DNA of 64,000 nucleotides, from contig NZ_CABPSM010000002.1 in NCBI RefSeq assembly GCF_902459555.1, positions 434,001-498,000 of the forward strand, written 5' to 3'. Position numbers and translations under genes: made by a program. The DNA comes from Pandoraea horticolens (GTDB lineage: Bacteria > Pseudomonadota > Gammaproteobacteria > Burkholderiales > Burkholderiaceae). The notes beneath the pieces were generated by a model. The model was not told the origin of the DNA, did not search any database, and saw only the letters and a list, made by a program, of their open reading frames with translations. Positions 34,096 through 43,440 of this stretch are shown piece after piece. Positions within the stretch are counted from its first letter, which is position 1, and every line of letters starts with the position of its first letter.

Positions 34096-35676
34096 TTAAC
34101 GTGTCGCCGATGCCACGGCGCTCGTCGTATTCGACGCCTGTGAGGCCGTAGTCGCGTCCGGCCCGACCAAGCGCGTCGCGCGACGCTCGAAATGCATGGC
34201 GCCATCGTCGACGCTGCCCCAACGCATCAATCGCAAATCGCGCAGGTAATTCTGATAGAACACCCACGGCTTGCGGCCACCTTGTTTTGGCAGTGCCCCG
34301 GCGGCGCGTTGAATGTAGCCCGACGTCAGGCCGATGGCCGGCATCTCGCCGCGCTCGCCGTCGCGCAATCGCGGCACGCAGGTGTCTGCGCCCTGCGCAT
34401 TCATATGATTGATGAGACGGCAAACGTATTGCGCGATCAACTCGGCTTTGAGTGTCCACGACGCATTGGTGTAACCGAAGACCGATGCGAGGTTGGGCAC
34501 ATCGCTATACATCATGCCCTTGTAGGCGACCGAGTCGGAGAGCACCACGGGTTTGCCGTCGACCAGCAGACGGGCGCCGCCCATCAACTGCACGCGCAGG
34601 CCGGTCGCCGTCACGACGATGTCGGCGTCGAGCGTCTTGCCGCTCTTGAGGGCGAGTCCGTTCGTTGTGAAGGACGCGATCTCGTCCGTCACGATGGCGG
34701 CTCGTCCACCGCGCAACGCCTTGAAGATATCGCCGCCCGGTGCGAGGCAAAGCCGTTGATCCCACGGTTGATAGCGGGGCGTGAGGTCGCGTTCGACGTC
34801 GACATGACCTTGTGCCTGCCGTGCTGCGCGGCGAATCAGTACGCGACGGATGGCGTTCGGCCAGCGTCGCGCCGCATTGTAGAAGCCGAGGGCGATGAGC
34901 ACGTTCTTCGCGCGCACGACGTGGTGTGCCATGCCCGCCGGTAGCCACGCGCGCAAACGTTCGGCGACGCCGTCGCGACTCGGCATCGACAGGATGTAGC
35001 TCGGCGAGCGTTGCAGCATGGTGACGTGCGCCGCCGTCGCCGCCATGCTCGGCAGCAGCGTTACCGCCGTGGCGCCGCTGCCGACGATGACCACGCGCTT
35101 ATCGCGATAGTCGAGATCCTGAGGCCAGTGCTGCGGATGCACGATGGCGCCGGTGAAGGTGTCCATGTCCGGCCACGCCGGTGCGTGTCCGGCGTCGTAG
35201 GCGTAATACCCACTGCACATGAAGAGGAAGTGGCACGTGAGGGTCTGCGTGTCCTGACGACTATCGGCGTGTGTGCGTTCGATGTCCAACGTCCAGCGCG
35301 CGATCGTCGAATCCCAGCGGGCTTCACGAACCTTGTGGCCGTAGCGGATCAGGCTGTCGAGCCCCTCTGCGCGAGCGGTGTCCTTGAGATAGTCGAGAAT
35401 CTCGCCGCCATCGGCAATGGCCTGAGGGCTGGCCCAAGGACGGAAGCTGAAGCCGAGCGTGAACATGTCGGAGTCGGAGCGCACGCCGGGATAACGGAAG
35501 AGATCCCACGTGCCGCCGAGCGACTGGCGCGCTTCGAGCATGGCGAACCGCGTGCCAGCGCAGCGCTCGCGCAGGAAATGCGCGGCGGCGATACCGGAGA
35601 GTCCTGCGCCGACGATGATGACGTCGAGGTCCGTGGGGACACGGGCGATGTCGGTGGCTGTCGTGTTTGCCGTCAT
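34096..35676 (-). CDS. Flavin-containing (Baeyer-Villiger-type) monooxygenase
   Basis: FAD/NADPH enzyme of 526 residues. The FAD motif GAGLSG is near residue 23, the fingerprint FTGAIVHPQHWP matches FxGxxxHxxxWP, and the NADPH-binding GSGATA follows in KRVVIVGSGATAVTLLPSMA. The C-terminal TATGLR motif is also present. The start MTANTTATDIARVP at 35676 follows GGAGA; the frame is open further upstream but overlaps the SDR gene. It is the second gene of a probable SDR-monooxygenase-hydrolase operon, which would convert an alcohol to a ketone, a lactone or ester, and an acid (inference from enzyme order). Confidence 0.93.
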   Translation of the reverse strand: MTANTTATDIARVPTDLDVIIVGAGLSGIAAAHFLRERCAGTRFAMLEARQSLGGTWDLFRYPGVRSDSDMFTLGFSFRPWASPQAIADGGEILDYLKDTARAEGLDSLIRYGHKVREARWDSTIARWTLDIERTHADSRQDTQTLTCHFLFMCSGYYAYDAGHAPAWPDMDTFTGAIVHPQHWPQDLDYRDKRVVIVGSGATAVTLLPSMAATAAHVTMLQRSPSYILSMPSRDGVAERLRAWLPAGMAHHVVRAKNVLIALGFYNAARRWPNAIRRVLIRRAARQAQGHVDVERDLTPRYQPWDQRLCLAPGGDIFKALRGGRAAIVTDEIASFTTNGLALKSGKTLDADIVVTATGLRVQLMGGARLLVDGKPVVLSDSVAYKGMMYSDVPNLASVFGYTNASWTLKAELIAQYVCRLINHMNAQGADTCVPRLRDGERGEMPAIGLTSGYIQRAAGALPKQGGRKPWVFYQNYLRDLRLMRWGSVDDGAMHFERRATRLVGPDATTASQASNTTSAVASATR

Positions 35677-35698
35677 GGCGATGGTCTCCGGGCGTCGT

Positions 35699-36595
35699 TT
35701 ATTTGGTTGCCGTGGCGCGAGCCGCTGCGTCGCGCTTGGTCGACGAAGGCTTGCGAGCCATGGCTGAGCGCCGGTAGAACCAGGCCACCACGGCCTGATA
35801 GCGCGCGCCGAGCAGACGGGCCAGTTTATCGACGCGGTGTGCGTCGTTGCCGACGAGCACGCGTCGTGCATTACGCTCGACGCCCGCGAGGATCTGCCGC
35901 GCGGCGGCGTCCGCACTCGTCGCGTCGATGAGCTTGTTGGCGCGCCGGCGGTGCGTGTGGGCGTCCACGCCGGTGAGCATGGTGATGCTGTCGTCGATAC
36001 GCGAGGTCTGCACAATATTGGTCGCGACGCCGCCCGGATGTACACACGTACACGAGACGGGCGCGTGTGCCAGTTCAAGCTCCATCCGCAACGCTTCGGT
36101 GAAGCCGCGCACGGCGAATTTGCTGGCGTTATAGGCCGATTGGGTCGGCATGGCGATGATGCCGAACAGGCTCGACGTATTGACGATATGCCCTTCGCCG
36201 GACGCCATCAGGTGGGGGAGAAACGCCTGCGTACTATGCACTACGCCCCAGAAGTTGATGTCCATCAGCCATTTGAAATCTTCCTCGCGCATGGTCGCCA
36301 CCGGCACCGACAACGAAACGCCGGCATTGTTGAAGACGAGATTGACCTTGCCGTGGGCCGCGGCCGTCTCGTGAGCCCAGGTGAAAACGGCGTCTCGATC
36401 GGCGACGTCGAGCCGTTGCGCCGTGACGCGAACGCCCAACGTGCGGCAGACAGTGGCCGTGTTCGCCACGCTGTTCTCGTCGATATCCGATAATGCGAGG
36501 TGCGTCCCGCGGCGCGCCAGTTCGAGCGCCAGCGAACGGCCCATGCCCGATCCGGCACCGGTAATGGCTGCCACTTTGTCCGTAAACGTCGTCAT
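35699..36595 (-). CDS. SDR family NAD(P)-dependent oxidoreductase
   Basis: 298-residue short-chain dehydrogenase. TGAGSGMGRSLALELARRG binds the cofactor, NNAGVSLSVP is the structural motif, Ser is in NTSSLFG, and the catalytic YNASK follows. Asp in LSDIDEN at the end of beta-2 points to NAD. A basic C-terminal tail (ARKPSSTKRDAAARATATK) is unusual. It is 22 bases upstream of the monooxygenase gene and divergent from the TetR gene. Confidence 0.93.
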   Translation of the reverse strand: MTTFTDKVAAITGAGSGMGRSLALELARRGTHLALSDIDENSVANTATVCRTLGVRVTAQRLDVADRDAVFTWAHETAAAHGKVNLVFNNAGVSLSVPVATMREEDFKWLMDINFWGVVHSTQAFLPHLMASGEGHIVNTSSLFGIIAMPTQSAYNASKFAVRGFTEALRMELELAHAPVSCTCVHPGGVATNIVQTSRIDDSITMLTGVDAHTHRRRANKLIDATSADAAARQILAGVERNARRVLVGNDAHRVDKLARLLGARYQAVVAWFYRRSAMARKPSSTKRDAAARATATK

Positions 36596-36664
36596 GGTGT
36601 TTGTCTCCGATTCGTGACGCGTCTACCCACCGCCAAGTGATGGGCATCGCATTATCTGTAATTT

Positions 36665-36703
36665 GGTGTTGAGTGTCACCACTTTAGTTTTGCCCTTAGG
36701 TGA
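36665..36703. promoter_or_regulatory. Candidate TetR operator between SDR and TetR genes
   Basis: In the 107-base divergent spacer, GGTG...CACC (36665-36668, 36677-36680) and TCACC...GGTGA (36676-36680, 36699-36703) form nested dyads sharing the CACC arm. They overlap the TetR start region, as expected for control of both directions. Arms are short, so support is modest. Confidence 0.35.
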
Positions 36704-37404
36704 TGTCAAATAGCGAAATGGAACAAGGGCTCGAATCGAGAGATGCCGCGTCGACGGCATCGCCAACTGCGGGGCCGGTTGCGCCGCCAGCGGCGACCGG
36801 CGGGCGGCGCTATGGCGGGGTGGGGCAGGCCCAGCGGGAGCAGGCACGCCTTACTGCACTGATCGATGCCGCCACGGAAGTCTTCGGCACGGTGGGATTT
36901 CGTCGCGCAACGGTGCGTTCGGTGTGCCGTCTGGCCAAGCTCAACGACCGGTATTTCTACGCGGCGTTCGAGAATCTGGAGCATTTGTTGCGTGCGACGT
37001 ATGCGCATCATGCGCAAACCTTGCTCGGGCAGTTGCAAGCCGCCATTACTGCGAGCGCACCAACGCTCGACGCGCGGCTCGATGCCAGTCTGCACAGTTT
37101 TTTCGCGTTTCTGCGCAACCCGCATGCGGCGCGTGTCTTGCTGCTCGAGGTGATGGGCGTGAGCCCCGAGACGGACCAGGCCTATCACCGCTATATCTCG
37201 GAATTCGCAAAGCTGATCCTGAGCATGGCCAACGTGCCGCCACCGGCCAGTGAGGATGCGCAAGCGCAGGCGAGAATTGTCGGCGTGGCGCTGGTGGGCG
37301 CGATGACCAACGCCGGCACCGCCTGGGTGCTCACGGGCTATCAGGAGAGCGAGGCATGCATGGTGGCGAGTTGCCGCCGTGTGTTGCGAGGTGCGCTTGT
37401 TTGA
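36703..37404 (+). CDS. TetR/AcrR family transcriptional regulator
   Basis: 233 residues. A 35-residue disordered leader precedes the helix-turn-helix (ATEVFGTVGFRRATVRSVCR, then LAKLNDRYFYAAFENLEHLL). The C-terminal ligand domain is helical. A GTG lies one codon upstream; the ATG at 36703 is preferred. Divergent orientation makes it the likely regulator of the SDR-monooxygenase-hydrolase genes. Confidence 0.9.
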   Translation: MSNSEMEQGLESRDAASTASPTAGPVAPPAATGGRRYGGVGQAQREQARLTALIDAATEVFGTVGFRRATVRSVCRLAKLNDRYFYAAFENLEHLLRATYAHHAQTLLGQLQAAITASAPTLDARLDASLHSFFAFLRNPHAARVLLLEVMGVSPETDQAYHRYISEFAKLILSMANVPPPASEDAQAQARIVGVALVGAMTNAGTAWVLTGYQESEACMVASCRRVLRGALV

Positions 37405-37509
37405 CGTGGCCGGCGGCGCAGCGGTGGTCATGCTCGCTACAATACGGTTTTCGCGTAGGACGCTAAGGCGCGTCGACGCTTCTGATTTCTTACTCTCCAA
37501 AGGTCGAAA

Positions 37510-38712
37510 ATGACCACTATCGGAACACCGCTGTCGCCGAACGCGACGAAGGTCATGTTGTTGGGCGCGGGCGAACTCGGCCGTGAAGTGCTGATTGCCT
37601 TGCAGCGTCTGGGGGTTGAGACGATTGCCGTGGATCGCTATGAGAACGCGCCGGGGCAGCAGGTTGCCCACCACGCTCGCACCATCGCGATGACCGATCC
37701 CGAGCAACTCAAGGCGTTGATCGAAGCCGAAAAGCCGGATCTCGTCGTGCCCGAGATCGAAGCCATTGCCACGCCGATGCTCGAAGCGCTCGAAGCGGAC
37801 GGTGTGGTGCGCGTGATCCCGACGGCTCGCGCCGCGCGTCTGACGATGGATCGCGAAGGCATTCGTCGTCTGGCCGCCGAGACGCTGGGGTTGCCGACGA
37901 GCCCGTATCAGTTCTGCGATTCGCTCGAGCAATTGCAGGCCGCCATCGATGGCGGCATCGGCTATCCGTGCATCGTCAAGCCGGTGATGAGCAGTTCGGG
38001 CAAGGGGCAGAGCAAGATCGACGGCCCCGCCGACGTGAAGGCTGCATGGGATTACGCGATGGCCGGTGGCCGAGTGAGCCACGGTCGCATCATCGTCGAG
38101 GGCTTCATCAACTTCGACTACGAAATCACGCTGTTGACCGTGCGTGCGCGTGGTGCCGACGCGCAGATCGAGACGCACTTCTGTGCCCCCATCGGTCACA
38201 AGCAGGTGAGCGGCGATTATGTCGAGAGCTGGCAGCCGCATCCGATGTCGCCGGTGGCGCTCGAACGCGCTCGTCTGATCGCGCGCGATGTTACGAACAA
38301 CCTCGGCGGGCAGGGCATCTTCGGTGTCGAGCTGTTCGTGAGGGGGGAAGACGTGTGGTTCAGCGAAGTCAGTCCGCGTCCGCACGACACAGGCATGGTC
38401 ACGATGATTACCCAATGGCAGAACGAGTTCGAGCTGCACGCGCGCGCCATTCTCGGTCTGCCAGTCAACACCACGTTGAAGACGCCGGGCGCGAGTGCCG
38501 TCATTTACGGCGGTGTGGACGCGACGGGCATCGTGTTCGACGACGTAGATCGCGCCCTGCAAGTGCCGCAAACCGACATTCGTCTGTTCGGCAAGCCGGA
38601 GAGCTTCGTGAAGCGCCGTATGGGTGTTGCGCTGGCGTATGACAACGATCTGGATGTCGCTCGCAGCAACGCGGTCGAAGCCGCCAGTCGTGTGAAGCCG
38701 CGCGCTGTCTGA
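37510..38712 (+). CDS. purT: Formate-dependent phosphoribosylglycinamide formyltransferase
   Basis: ATP-grasp enzyme that formylates GAR with formate in purine synthesis. Its 400 residues are of standard length: [59 protein letters not shown] (ATP-binding Lys), [20 protein letters not shown], and [18 protein letters not shown]-like -10 element occurs at about 37439. It ends before a strong terminator and is probably monocistronic. Confidence 0.97.
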   Translation: MTTIGTPLSPNATKVMLLGAGELGREVLIALQRLGVETIAVDRYENAPGQQVAHHARTIAMTDPEQLKALIEAEKPDLVVPEIEAIATPMLEALEADGVVRVIPTARAARLTMDREGIRRLAAETLGLPTSPYQFCDSLEQLQAAIDGGIGYPCIVKPVMSSSGKGQSKIDGPADVKAAWDYAMAGGRVSHGRIIVEGFINFDYEITLLTVRARGADAQIETHFCAPIGHKQVSGDYVESWQPHPMSPVALERARLIARDVTNNLGGQGIFGVELFVRGEDVWFSEVSPRPHDTGMVTMITQWQNEFELHARAILGLPVNTTLKTPGASAVIYGGVDATGIVFDDVDRALQVPQTDIRLFGKPESFVKRRMGVALAYDNDLDVARSNAVEAASRVKPRAV

Positions 38713-38778
38713 TCCGAGGCGGATCATTACGCAAGCATCACGCAGCGTCACGCAGCATTGCGCATTGAAGCGATAGAT

Positions 38779-38816
38779 GGGCATCGTGGGTAACGGCTCA
38801 CGATGCCCTTTTTTAT
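38779..38816 (+). terminator. Terminator after purT
   Basis: Perfect 10-bp stem GGGCATCGTG / CACGATGCCC (38779-38788, 38799-38808), then TTTTTTATTTTT. Confidence 0.94.
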
Positions 38817-38834
38817 TTTTGTGGTTGCGAAGTG

Positions 38835-38865
38835 CAACTATTAAGTTGTATTGTACAACTATATT
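38835..38865. promoter_or_regulatory. MarR-type operator and promoter
   Basis: Two overlapping perfect dyads: CAACT-ATTA-AGTTG (38835-38848) and AGTTGTA-TTG-TACAACT (38844-38860). The second resembles classical MarR-family boxes containing TTGTACAA-like cores. TATATT (38860-38865) can serve as -10, so a bound repressor would cover the promoter. Confidence 0.7.
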
Positions 38866-38906
38866 GGAGTGCATTTCAGCGAAATACCAATGGGAGCGTT
38901 TGCACA

Positions 38907-39338
38907 GTGAGCCCCGATCCGTCGTTGGTCGAATCCATTCGCGCCGTATCGCGCGAGATGGTCCGGGAGTTGGGTTTCATGGGCGGTAATTTTGCCGGCA
39001 CTGACCTTTCGCCGTCCGCTGTCCATGCGTTGATCGAGATCGAGCGCGGCGGTATCACGGCGCGCGACCTTGGCGCGCGACTACGTCTCGAGAAGTCGAG
39101 CGTCAGCCGGATGCTGCGCAAGCTGGTGCAGTCCGGCGATGTCGGCGAAGCGGTCTCGGAGCACGACGCCCGTGTGAAGCGGTTGTTCCTGACACCGGTC
39201 GGCAAGAAGCGCGTGGCAGGAATTCACGCGTTCGCTCGCGCGCAGGTGATGGAGGCGCTGGGCCGTCTGGAGCGCGGGCAGGACCGCATCGTACTGGAAG
39301 GAATGCGGCTTTACGCCGCCGCGTTGAAGCAACGTTGA
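38907..39338 (+). CDS. MarR family transcriptional regulator
   Basis: 143 residues from the GTG at 38907, behind GGGAG. The winged helix is GITARDLGARLRLEKSSVSR with the wing region AVSEHDARVKRLFLTPVGKK. A longer frame opens at an ATG (38832), but that start would lie inside the palindromic operator, so the later start is preferred. Likely autorepressed, and may control the SDR gene 87 bases downstream. Confidence 0.85.
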   Translation: MSPDPSLVESIRAVSREMVRELGFMGGNFAGTDLSPSAVHALIEIERGGITARDLGARLRLEKSSVSRMLRKLVQSGDVGEAVSEHDARVKRLFLTPVGKKRVAGIHAFARAQVMEALGRLERGQDRIVLEGMRLYAAALKQR

Positions 39339-39425
39339 CGAGTGCGTGCCTGGGCGTGTGACGCAGGCTCGGAAACGTTGCCCGGGCGAAGCCGTCCTGA
39401 AACAACATCTAGAGAGGTCGCCACC

Positions 39426-40238
39426 ATGAACGATTTCCCCTCGCTGACCGAACTTGCCGGGCCGATGCCCGTCAGTGTGCCCGCTGGAAGGCTCGACGGC
39501 CGCGTGTGCCTCGTCATGGGTGGCACCAGCGGTATCGGCCGCGCCACGGCCTTGCGTATGGCTCAGGAGGGGGCGCGTGCCGTGATCGTCACTGGACGGC
39601 GCAAGGAGCTCGGAGGCGCACTGGCCGACGATATCCGGCGGCTCGGGGCGGAGGGCTTGTTCGTCAGCACGGATTTGACGTGCGAAACGGATATCGTCGG
39701 CGCGGTCACGCAAACGATGACGCAATTCGGCCGGCTCGATGCGGTGTTCAACAACGCCGGTTTCCAAGAGCCGCGTGCGCGATTGGCTGACCAGACTGAT
39801 GCTGTGTACTCACAGGTGTTCGACACCAATGTTCGCGCTGTCTTTCACGCGATGCGTCACGAGATTTCAGCGCTTCTCGCCTCCGGTGGCGGCACGATCG
39901 TCAACAACACGAGTGTGAGCGGCGTACGAAATCCCAATGCCGGGCTCGCGCTCTATGGTGCCTCCAAGGCGGCGCTCAATTCGCTCACTCGTGCCGCCGC
40001 GATGGAATATGCCCCTTCGGGCATTCGCATCAACGCGGTCGCGCCCGGGCGTGTGGTGACGGCCATGATGCTCGCCTCGGGCATTGCGGATATGCGCAGC
40101 GTTGCGGCGGGTCTTCCGCTCAAGCGGATGGGGCATCCCGAGGAGGTCGCCGCTGCCGTCGTCTGGCTGAGTTCAAGTGAGTCCAGTTATGTCGTTGGAC
40201 ATGTTCTGGCAGCAGACGGCGGCTTTCTTGCAGGTTGA
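39426..40238 (+). CDS. SDR family oxidoreductase
   Basis: 270-residue short-chain dehydrogenase: GGTSGIGRATALRMAQEG binds the cofactor, TGRR after beta-2 suggests NADP, NNAGFQEPRA, Ser in NNTSVSGVRN, catalytic YGASKAAL, and the C-terminal VVGHVLAADGGF. The ATG at 39426 follows AGAGAGG. It lies downstream of the MarR gene and is probably part of its regulon; the substrate is unknown. Confidence 0.92.
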   Translation: MNDFPSLTELAGPMPVSVPAGRLDGRVCLVMGGTSGIGRATALRMAQEGARAVIVTGRRKELGGALADDIRRLGAEGLFVSTDLTCETDIVGAVTQTMTQFGRLDAVFNNAGFQEPRARLADQTDAVYSQVFDTNVRAVFHAMRHEISALLASGGGTIVNNTSVSGVRNPNAGLALYGASKAALNSLTRAAAMEYAPSGIRINAVAPGRVVTAMMLASGIADMRSVAAGLPLKRMGHPEEVAAAVVWLSSSESSYVVGHVLAADGGFLAG

Positions 40239-40252
40239 ACTGGCGCCGTGAC

Positions 40253-41248
40253 TCAGGGACTCGGTAGCGTCATCATTCGCGCCCGGCCATGCGGAGCATC
40301 GAAACCCTGCAACGGGCCTTTGGGCACGATACCCGTCGGATTGATGGTTCGATGACTTTCGTAGTAGTGGCGCTTGATGTGCTCGAAATTCACCGTGGCT
40401 GCGATGCCTGGCTGCTGATAGATGTCACGCGTGTAGGCAGAAAGATTCGGATAGTCGGCAATGCGTCGCAGGTTGCACTTGAAATGGCCGACATACACGG
40501 CATCGAAGCGGATCAGCGTGGTGAAGAATCGAATGTCCGCTTCCGTCATGCGCTCGCCGGTCAGGAAGCGGCGGGTGGCCAGACGTGCATCGAGCCAATC
40601 CAGCGTCTCGAACAGCGGCGCGACGGCTTCCTCGTAGGCCACCTGCGTCGTGGCAAAACCAGCTTTGTAGACGCCGTTGTTCACGGTGTCGTAGATGCGG
40701 GCGTTCAGGCTGTCGATTTCCTCGCGAAGGGCGAGCGGGTAGTAGTCCCCTGGGGTCGCACCGAGCGCATCGAAGGTGCTATTGAACATGCGGAGGATTT
40801 CCGAAGACTCGTTGCTGACGATCGTGCGGCGTACGTTGTCCCACAGCACGGGCACGGTGACACGGCCGGTGAAGTGTTCGTCGGCGGCGAGGTAGACGTC
40901 GCGCAGAAAAGGCGCGCGGCCCACCGGATCGCCGGTGACGCCGGGGCCGGGTTGGAACGTCCAGCCGTCGTCGAGCATCAGCCAGTTCACGACCGCCACG
41001 GGAATCATGTCCTGCAAACCCTTCAGGGCACGCATGATGAGCGTGCGATGCGCCCATGGGCAGGCATAACTCACGTACAGTAGGTAGCGATCGCGTTGCG
41101 CTGCAAAGCCACCTTCGCCGCTGGGGCCGGCAGCACCGTCCGGTGTGACCCAGTGGCGGAAGGTGGCGGGGCGTCGCTCGAAGCGTCCGCCAGTGGCGTG
41201 TGTGTCGTACCCGTCAGTGTGCCATTCGCCGTCTACCAGTAAGCCCAT
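40253..41248 (-). CDS. yqjG: Glutathionyl-hydroquinone reductase (GST Xi class)
   Basis: Reduces glutathionyl-hydroquinones to hydroquinones using glutathione. It has 331 residues, with the Xi-class catalytic motif CPWAHR at Cys63, the same position as in E. coli YqjG. VPVLWDNVRRTIVSNESSEI binds glutathione, and the C-terminal domain includes LTEADIRFFTTLIRFDAVY-like sequence. The ATG at 41248 lies five bases after GGAGG; a GTG two codons earlier overlaps that site and is rejected. Confidence 0.94.
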   Translation of the reverse strand: MGLLVDGEWHTDGYDTHATGGRFERRPATFRHWVTPDGAAGPSGEGGFAAQRDRYLLYVSYACPWAHRTLIMRALKGLQDMIPVAVVNWLMLDDGWTFQPGPGVTGDPVGRAPFLRDVYLAADEHFTGRVTVPVLWDNVRRTIVSNESSEILRMFNSTFDALGATPGDYYPLALREEIDSLNARIYDTVNNGVYKAGFATTQVAYEEAVAPLFETLDWLDARLATRRFLTGERMTEADIRFFTTLIRFDAVYVGHFKCNLRRIADYPNLSAYTRDIYQQPGIAATVNFEHIKRHYYESHRTINPTGIVPKGPLQGFDAPHGRARMMTLPSP

Positions 41249-41290
41249 CGTCACCTCCGGATTGAAAGGTTCAGCATACCTGCAAAAACG

Positions 41291-41316
41291 AAAAAACCCC
41301 GCGTGAGCGGGGTTTT
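41291..41316 (-). terminator. Terminator after cspA
   Basis: On the minus strand AAAACCCCGC / GCGGGGTTTT with a 4-base loop and a following T run (complement of the A run from 41291). It lies 76 bases after the cspA stop. Confidence 0.88.
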
Positions 41317-41391
41317 CAGTTCGGGCAGGCCTTGCGGCGCTATCCGAGGCGCGTCGATCGCGTTAGCGATCAGCAGCGAAACATCCGTCGC

Positions 41392-41595
41392 TTACAGCGG
41401 CTGGATGTTGCTGGCCTGACGGCCCTTCGGTCCCATCTTCACTTCGAAGCTGACCTTTTGGTTCTCTTGCAGCGACTTGAAACCCTTCGATTGGATTTCC
41501 GAGAAGTGAGCGAAGAGATCGTCACCACCTTCGTCCGGCGTAATGAATCCAAAACCCTTGGCGTCGTTAAACCACTTGACGGTACCAGTTGCCAT
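41392..41595 (-). CDS. cspA: Cold-shock protein
   Basis: 67-residue OB-fold RNA chaperone. Both RNA-binding motifs are present: KGFGFI (RNP1) and DLFAHF (RNP2). The sequence [20 protein letters not shown] is the standard CspA start. AAGGA lies upstream of the ATG. About 290 AT-rich bases separate it from the GNAT gene, space for the long structured 5' leader usual for cold-shock genes. Monocistronic with its own terminator. Confidence 0.96.
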   Translation of the reverse strand: MATGTVKWFNDAKGFGFITPDEGGDDLFAHFSEIQSKGFKSLQENQKVSFEVKMGPKGRQASNIQPL

Positions 41596-41888
41596 TTCTT
41601 AAATCCTTAAAGTTTTCAAATGAGCGAGCGAGAAGCTCAGCGAGCGCATGACATTAAAGCTGATCAGGTACAACCGAGTTGACGCAGAGGGCGACATTAG
41701 ATGACACAAGACTCGCCATACAACGTTCATGCACCCGTTTTTTTACGGGAAAGGTGGGAAGGTGTCAAGCAGGGAAACTTTAGATTGTTGATCCACGCCA
41801 GTTTCAAGCCATTTTTCGCTGCGTTGCGGTATGCATTCGGTATGGCCGGGCGACCGGTCTGACTACCATTGCGATGGCACGTCCGAAG

Positions 41889-42413
41889 TCATATCTTTTC
41901 GGTCTGCCAGACGTAACGCAATGCCGGCACTTCAATGCCGGGCGACACCGCAATCGGATGAACCCTACCCGCGCGGCCCCCGAGCCGGTCGTAGAACTGC
42001 CGGGCGCGCGTATTGCTTGCGAGCACCCAGAGATAAAGCGCAGCGTCAGGATCGAGGGCGCTCGCCCAGTCCCTTACCTGATGGAACAAGGCCCGGCCAA
42101 TGCCCCGACCTTGCCACGTGGCGGCCACGTGGAGGTTATCGAGCAAGATGCCGTCACCGCCAGATAACGCACATACAAATCCGGCGAGCGATCCATTCGC
42201 CATGTCGGGACAGGCTTTCCATATACGCATTGCGGGATCGTCGGCGCGCATGAAACGGTCGCGCCACAACGCAGCGTGTTCTTGCACGAGATGAGAGCGC
42301 ACATGTTCCGTCGGCAGCATATGCGCATACGTCGCTTGCCAACTACGCGCGTGCAACTCGGCGATAGGCGCAACGTCCGCCATCGTCGCCGGCAGGATGC
42401 GGGGTGATGTCAT
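41889..42413 (-). CDS. GNAT family N-acetyltransferase
   Basis: 174 residues. DVAPIAELHARSWQATYAHM is the N-terminal GNAT segment of the PhnO/YkkB-like class, the acetyl-CoA loop is VAATWQGRGIGRALFHQVRD, and YLWVLASNTRARQFYDRLGG completes the fold. The start at 42413 (MTSPRILPATMADV) matches the family N-terminus. Substrate unknown. Confidence 0.88.
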   Translation of the reverse strand: MTSPRILPATMADVAPIAELHARSWQATYAHMLPTEHVRSHLVQEHAALWRDRFMRADDPAMRIWKACPDMANGSLAGFVCALSGGDGILLDNLHVAATWQGRGIGRALFHQVRDWASALDPDAALYLWVLASNTRARQFYDRLGGRAGRVHPIAVSPGIEVPALRYVWQTEKI

Positions 42414-42668
42414 GCTGGCGCTCCCATTGATTGGGAGGCATGCTCGGCACAATGAGAAGCGCCGTCACCGAAAACGGCGTGCGCCAGAATATCCTCGGGC
42501 GAAGTGATGGAAAGCGTGTCTTGTGGCGTGGACGCAACGCGAGCGCTGGCTTGCCAGGCTGTCATGGACGTGTCATCGCGCTATGCGGTTTGAGTGAAAG
42601 AGAACGGCAGAGTGAGCCGCTTTGCCATGCGCGCTCACTCAACGTTCACTATAACGCGGTGCACGACT

Positions 42669-42998
42669 TCAGGCACGCGAATGCGGATGCCGCTGGCTGG
42701 CCACTGTCGGGTGTGCACGGTGCGTCGTTTTGGGCGGCAACGCGTGATGTGCCTTCATGGCCGTCTTGCCGTGCGCTGTCTTGTGCGCGTGAGATTTCTT
42801 ATGCGCAGACGTCTTCGCCGACGCTTTCGTCGCGGCGCCGTGGTGGCGATGCTTCGATGACGAGGCATGCTGCGCTTTGGCGTGATGACCGGGCCGGGTG
42901 TGGGCGGCGGAAGCGGCGAATGCCGAGGCCGAGAACATCGCAAACGTTGCCAGCGCAAGAGCGACGCCGACGTTGCGCAGGGTGCGCGGGTAGAGCAT
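42669..42998 (-). CDS. Small secreted His/Lys/Ala-rich protein
   Basis: 109 residues. A clear signal peptide (VGVALALATFAMFSASAFA, cleaved before ASAAHT) precedes a low-complexity basic chain with about 18 His plus many Lys and Ala (for example HHAKAQHASSSKHRHHGAAT, HKKSHAHKTAHGKTAMKAHH). The composition suits metal binding or interaction with polyanions in the periplasm. Similar proteins are common in Burkholderiaceae but uncharacterised. The start at 42998 is preferred over upstream codons because it gives the signal peptide. Confidence 0.7.
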   Translation of the reverse strand: MLYPRTLRNVGVALALATFAMFSASAFAASAAHTRPGHHAKAQHASSSKHRHHGAATKASAKTSAHKKSHAHKTAHGKTAMKAHHALPPKTTHRAHPTVASQRHPHSRA

Positions 42999-43440
42999 GG
43001 ACAACAGGGTCTCCGTAGGTTTGAGTGCTGGCGTCGCCGGCGGGTGTGCCGCGCCGCCGCCGCCCAATCGGGTCGCGCCACCAGCTTTGTCACTGACAGT
43101 GCGTTCGAGCGGCCGCGATTGTAGGGCTGCAAAAATGACTTGTCGAGATGGTCGGCCGACCGTCCGAATGAGGCGTTGAGTCACGGCCAACGAATTTGGT
43201 GCGCTGCCGCATGATCTGCCTATGAACTAGGTATTTTCCCTAGCAACACAAAAAACCCCACCACGGCTCGATTTCATGGCGGCAAAATTCAGTGGCACTG
43301 CCCTTCAATTTGATGGGCGAGTGCCGTTAACGGCCTCATGACAGTCTCCTTGCCGACTGTCATCATGACGGCCTCACCATGGGCTCGGCGAACGCGTTCG
43401 ATATTATTCGTTCCGGCCTGTTACTTGTCCTCCGGCGCGC
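42999..43440. other. Intergenic region with one stem-loop
   Basis: About 440 bases, no gene supported. ATGACAGT / ACTGTCAT (43338-43345, 43356-43363) forms an 8-bp hairpin about 80 bases before the diguanylate cyclase gene. Its role is unknown; it lacks a T run. Confidence 0.4.

Noticed and set aside
36706-38874. 722-codon minus-strand frame over the TetR gene and purT
   Set aside because: Antisense of two clear genes; His/Arg-rich without motifs.
42431-43018. 195-codon plus frame opposite the His-rich protein
   Set aside because: No ribosome-binding site; the minus strand has a clear signal peptide.
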